Origin: RPQJ01 sp963706755
GTDB lineage: Bacteria > Pseudomonadota > Gammaproteobacteria > Steroidobacterales > Steroidobacteraceae
Assembly (NCBI GenBank): GCA_963706755.1
Contig: CAVPNH010000011.1
Span: 310,001-374,000 of the forward strand
Direction: 5' to 3'
DNA length: 64,000 bases
Under the pieces are notes generated by a model. That model was not told the origin of the DNA and searched no databases. It saw nothing but the letters and a program-made list of their open reading frames with translations. Position numbers and translations under genes: made by a program. Numbering within the stretch: position 1 is the stretch's first letter; each line of letters starts with the position of its first letter. Of the stretch, positions 61,663 to 64,000 are shown one piece after another.

Positions 61663-63123
61663 GTGACCAACCATGCCCTGACACGCCATCCGCTGCTCGC
61701 GGCCACCTTCGGCGCAGCGGTCGTTGCGCTGCCCGCCGGCGCCCTCTACCTGTACGGTTCCGGCCACTCTGCCAGGGCCGCGGCGATGCCCGCCGTCGTG
61801 GCGAACGCACCGGCTCCGAGCACCGCGCCGATCGTGGCCAACCTGCCTGATTTCCGGCAGCTCGTGCAGGCCTACGGACCGGCGGTCGTTAACGTCAGTG
61901 TCAGTTCCAACGTGAAGACGAGGGGCCACGGGCGCCTGCCTCCGGGGATGGACGAGAACAACCCCTTGTTCCAGTTCATGCAGCCAGGCCAGGGCGTGCC
62001 GACGCGCGGCGAGGGCTCCGGCTTCATCGTCAGCGCGGACGGCCTCATCCTCACCAACGCGCACGTCGTGGACGATGCGCAGAAAGTGACCGTAAGGCTC
62101 ACGGACCGCCGCGAGTTCGAGGCCAGCGTGATCGGCTCGGACGCGAAGAGCGACGTCGCGGTGCTGAAGATCGACGCAAAGAACCTGCCGGTCATCAAGC
62201 TCGGCGACCCGCGGACACTGCAGGTCGGCGAGTGGGTCGTGGCCATCGGGTCGCCGTTCGGCTTCGAGAACACCGTCACTGCCGGCATCGTGAGCGCCAA
62301 GGGGCGCAACCTTCCGGACGACACGTACGTCCCGTTCATCCAGACGGACGTCGCCGTGAACCCGGGCAATTCCGGCGGACCGCTCTTCAATCTGCGCGGC
62401 GAAGTAGTCGGCATCAACTCGCAGATCTACAGCCGCTCCGGCGGCTACCAGGGCGTGTCGTTCGCAATCCCGATCGACGTCGCAATGAACGTCAGCAAGC
62501 AGTTGCAGGCCCACGGGCACGTGACGCGCGGCAGGCTCGGTGTCGGAATCCAGGACGTCGATCAGGCGCTCGCTGAGTCGTTCGGTCTCGACACGCCTCG
62601 CGGCGCGCTGGTTTCCAACGTGGAAAAGGGCGGCCCGGCGGAGAAGGCCGGGCTCCAGGAAGGCGACGTCATCCTCGCATTCGACGGGCAGTCGATCGAT
62701 TCCGCGGGACAGCTGCCGTCGGCCGTCGCGGCCACGGATCCAGGCAAGGCCGTGGCCCTGCAGGTGTGGCGGGACCGCTCGACCCGCGAGGTCAAGGTCA
62801 AGCTCGGCCAGACGACAGACGAGAATGCCGTTGCAGCCAATGACGACGGCGCAAGCGCCGGGCGTCTCGGCATGATGGTGCGGCCGCTGTCAGCCGAGGA
62901 GAAGCAGCGGGTGGAGTTGAGCGACGGCCTCGTCGTCGAGGGCGTCGACGGCGCCGCCGCGGAGGCTGGCGTGCGGCCAGGGGATATCGTCATCGCGGCC
63001 AACGGCACGGCCGTGAAGAGCGTAGAGCAGCTCCGGTCGGTGGTGTCCGGGTCCAGGAGTCACGTCGCACTGCTGGTGCAACGCGGCGACGCGCGGGTCT
63101 TCGTGCCGGTCGAACTCGGCTGA
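61663..63123 (+). CDS. DegP/DegQ-family periplasmic serine endoprotease (HtrA)
   Basis: A 486-residue HtrA protease: N-terminal signal/anchor (LLAATFGAAVVALPAGALYLY), trypsin-like domain with triad H134 (TNAHVV), D164 (KSDVAVLKI) and S237 (NPGNSGGPLF), and two PDZ domains (about 290-380 with GRLGVGIQDV, and 395-485 with GRLGMMVRPL). It degrades or refolds damaged envelope proteins. GTG 61663 has a strong AAGGAGA ribosome binding site. It directly follows the two-component system, a link also known in other bacteria. Confidence 0.94.
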   Translation: MTNHALTRHPLLAATFGAAVVALPAGALYLYGSGHSARAAAMPAVVANAPAPSTAPIVANLPDFRQLVQAYGPAVVNVSVSSNVKTRGHGRLPPGMDENNPLFQFMQPGQGVPTRGEGSGFIVSADGLILTNAHVVDDAQKVTVRLTDRREFEASVIGSDAKSDVAVLKIDAKNLPVIKLGDPRTLQVGEWVVAIGSPFGFENTVTAGIVSAKGRNLPDDTYVPFIQTDVAVNPGNSGGPLFNLRGEVVGINSQIYSRSGGYQGVSFAIPIDVAMNVSKQLQAHGHVTRGRLGVGIQDVDQALAESFGLDTPRGALVSNVEKGGPAEKAGLQEGDVILAFDGQSIDSAGQLPSAVAATDPGKAVALQVWRDRSTREVKVKLGQTTDENAVAANDDGASAGRLGMMVRPLSAEEKQRVELSDGLVVEGVDGAAAEAGVRPGDIVIAANGTAVKSVEQLRSVVSGSRSHVALLVQRGDARVFVPVELG

Positions 63124-63179
63124 CGATGCAAGCAGCGGCCGGGCTCGTGGCGAGTCCGGCCGCTGATCCCTGATCGGCG

Positions 63180-63755
63180 CTATTTCTTGCGCGTGGGAAA
63201 CTCGGCGAAGATGTCCCGCATCGCCTGATCGATCACCGGTCCGATGTTGTCGGCGCGGCTCTGGGTCATCTGGTGCACCGCCACGCCCTCCCAGACGAGC
63301 TGCATCCTGGACGCATCGATGACATCAACAACCAGGGTACCCCTTGTGTACTGTCGAACTTCGGTCCGGTAGCTCGGCCAGGTGCTGTAAAAGCCCCGGC
63401 GATGCGTACCAAGGGTGCCCATGCTGGATTGCGGCGTTTGCGTGACGCGCAGGCGTTGGTCGAGATTGGCGCTGAAATTCACGAGCAGGTCGGGACTGGT
63501 TTCGGTTCGCTTCAGGCCAAGCCCCGCGAGTTCCCGCTCGGCCGCGGCCATGAGGTCCCGCGAGATGAACGACTGGTAGCCCTCGCGGTCGGTGGAGAGC
63601 GGCTGCATGAAATTGAAGGTCTGGAATCGCGCGAAGTCCGCGCTCGGATCGGCATTGCTGCGAATCGTCGGACCGGAGGCGCAGCCTGTCATCGCTAGCA
63701 AGCCAAGCAACGAGCCTGCGAGCAGCAAGCGTCGACGGGAATGGTCGTGGTTCAC
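63180..63755 (-). CDS. DUF4136-like lipoprotein
   Basis: A 191-residue protein with an Arg-rich signal and lipobox MTGC near residue 25, then SADFARFQTFNFMQPL and LGLKRTETSPDLLVNFSANLDQRL, typical of DUF4136 lipoproteins. YTRGTLVVDVIDASRMQLVWEGVA follows and RADNIGPVIDQAMRDIFAEFP is the conserved C-terminal block. Role unknown; probably outer-membrane associated. GTG start at 63755. It is convergent with htrA. Confidence 0.85.
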   Translation of the reverse strand: MNHDHSRRRLLLAGSLLGLLAMTGCASGPTIRSNADPSADFARFQTFNFMQPLSTDREGYQSFISRDLMAAAERELAGLGLKRTETSPDLLVNFSANLDQRLRVTQTPQSSMGTLGTHRRGFYSTWPSYRTEVRQYTRGTLVVDVIDASRMQLVWEGVAVHQMTQSRADNIGPVIDQAMRDIFAEFPTRKK

Positions 63756-63914
63756 GGGTGGTCCCTGCGTTCAGTAATGAGAGATGACGCATCGATTAGT
63801 AGCAAAAGTCCAGGTCGAAGTCCATTCTGGCGCCACCAACGCAAGCGCGCGTGGACACCGCCGCGCGGTAGCATAAGACCTTGGGCTCTTGCCCGTGCAA
63901 CGCGTGGAGTTCCG

Positions 63915-64000
63915 GTGAAGCGACAATGCACTGACGTCAACGGGCCGCCCCGGGTGTTCGCAGCGATGCTCCTGTGCGCGTATGTCGCCGGCGCCGGGTT
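63915..64000 (+). CDS. Start of an exported protein (runs off window)
   Basis: A GTG at 63915 with GGAG 5 nt upstream opens KRQCTDVNGPPRVF then AAMLLCAYVAGAG, which looks like a signal peptide: a basic N-terminus followed by a hydrophobic run. Only 28 codons are present, so no family can be assigned. The 159 bp between it and the divergent DUF4136 gene should hold both promoters; no clear consensus was found. Confidence 0.45.
   Translation, partial: MKRQCTDVNGPPRVFAAMLLCAYVAGAG

Overview
The window is GC-rich (roughly two-thirds G+C by eye), densely coded chromosomal DNA. Gene order and protein types point to a gammaproteobacterium near the Xanthomonadales/Nevskiales/Steroidobacter group: smc-zipA-ligA, rimP-nusA-infB-rbfA-truB-rpsO-pnp, ruvCAB-tolQRAB-pal-cpoB-queE-queC-tRNA-Lys, and a DksA with a long Lys/Ala/Pro-rich N-terminal tail and a mostly cysteine-free finger. 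The lineage is an inference and no rRNA is present.

Layout. 1-4.9 kb (minus strand): 5' part of an AddB/RecB-like DNA-repair protein, an AlaA-type aminotransferase, a CaiB/BaiF CoA-transferase and a His-rich UreH/NicO-type permease. 4.9-15.1 kb (minus): one tight operon smc-zipA-ligA running with overlapping stops and starts into a four-gene Opp/Dpp-type ABC importer without a binding protein. 15.1-17.5 kb (plus): dksA, gluQ, phaR. 17.6-26.0 kb (minus): the translation/RNA-decay cluster, with a leader upstream of rimP carrying two hairpins with T-tracts. 26.2-32.0 kb (minus): a tyrosine/homogentisate catabolic operon (hppD, homogentisate dioxygenase, FAH-family hydrolase, aromatic aminotransferase, MFS transporter) with a palindromic operator candidate. 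32.2-35.2 kb: a Tat-exported M19-like protein, formiminotransferase-cyclodeaminase and tRNA-Lys(TTT). 35.2-38.4 kb: a 3.1-kb insert bounded by 46-bp direct repeats of the tRNA-Lys 5' half, holding a FadL-type outer membrane protein, a small membrane protein and a decayed IS110 element. 38.4-46.8 kb (minus): queC, queE, cpoB, pal, tolBARQ, ruvBAC. 46.8-49.0 kb (plus): relA. 49.0-54.6 kb (minus): lpd, sucB, sucA (2-oxoglutarate dehydrogenase). 54.7-59.5 kb: gene remnants and envelope/lipoprotein genes. 59.6-63.1 kb (plus): an OmpR-type two-component system and an HtrA protease, with a PmrA/QseB-like box between. 63.2-64.0 kb: a DUF4136-like lipoprotein and the start of another exported protein.

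Several genes (hppD, IS110 transposase, tolA, tolQ, lpd, sucB, sucA) carry single-base indels, often in short G/C runs, while the rest of each protein is well conserved. lpd has two pairs of compensating shifts. Because the tol and sucAB-lpd genes are normally needed, sequencing or assembly error is the most likely explanation; each is still annotated as observed. No CRISPR array, rRNA operon or intact prophage was seen. The most distinctive points are the repeat-bounded tRNA-Lys insert, the dispersed inverted repeat at 17.5 and 30.9 kb, the rimP leader hairpins, the HtrA-proximal CTTAAG-type box, and the M19-like protein that lacks part of its metal site.
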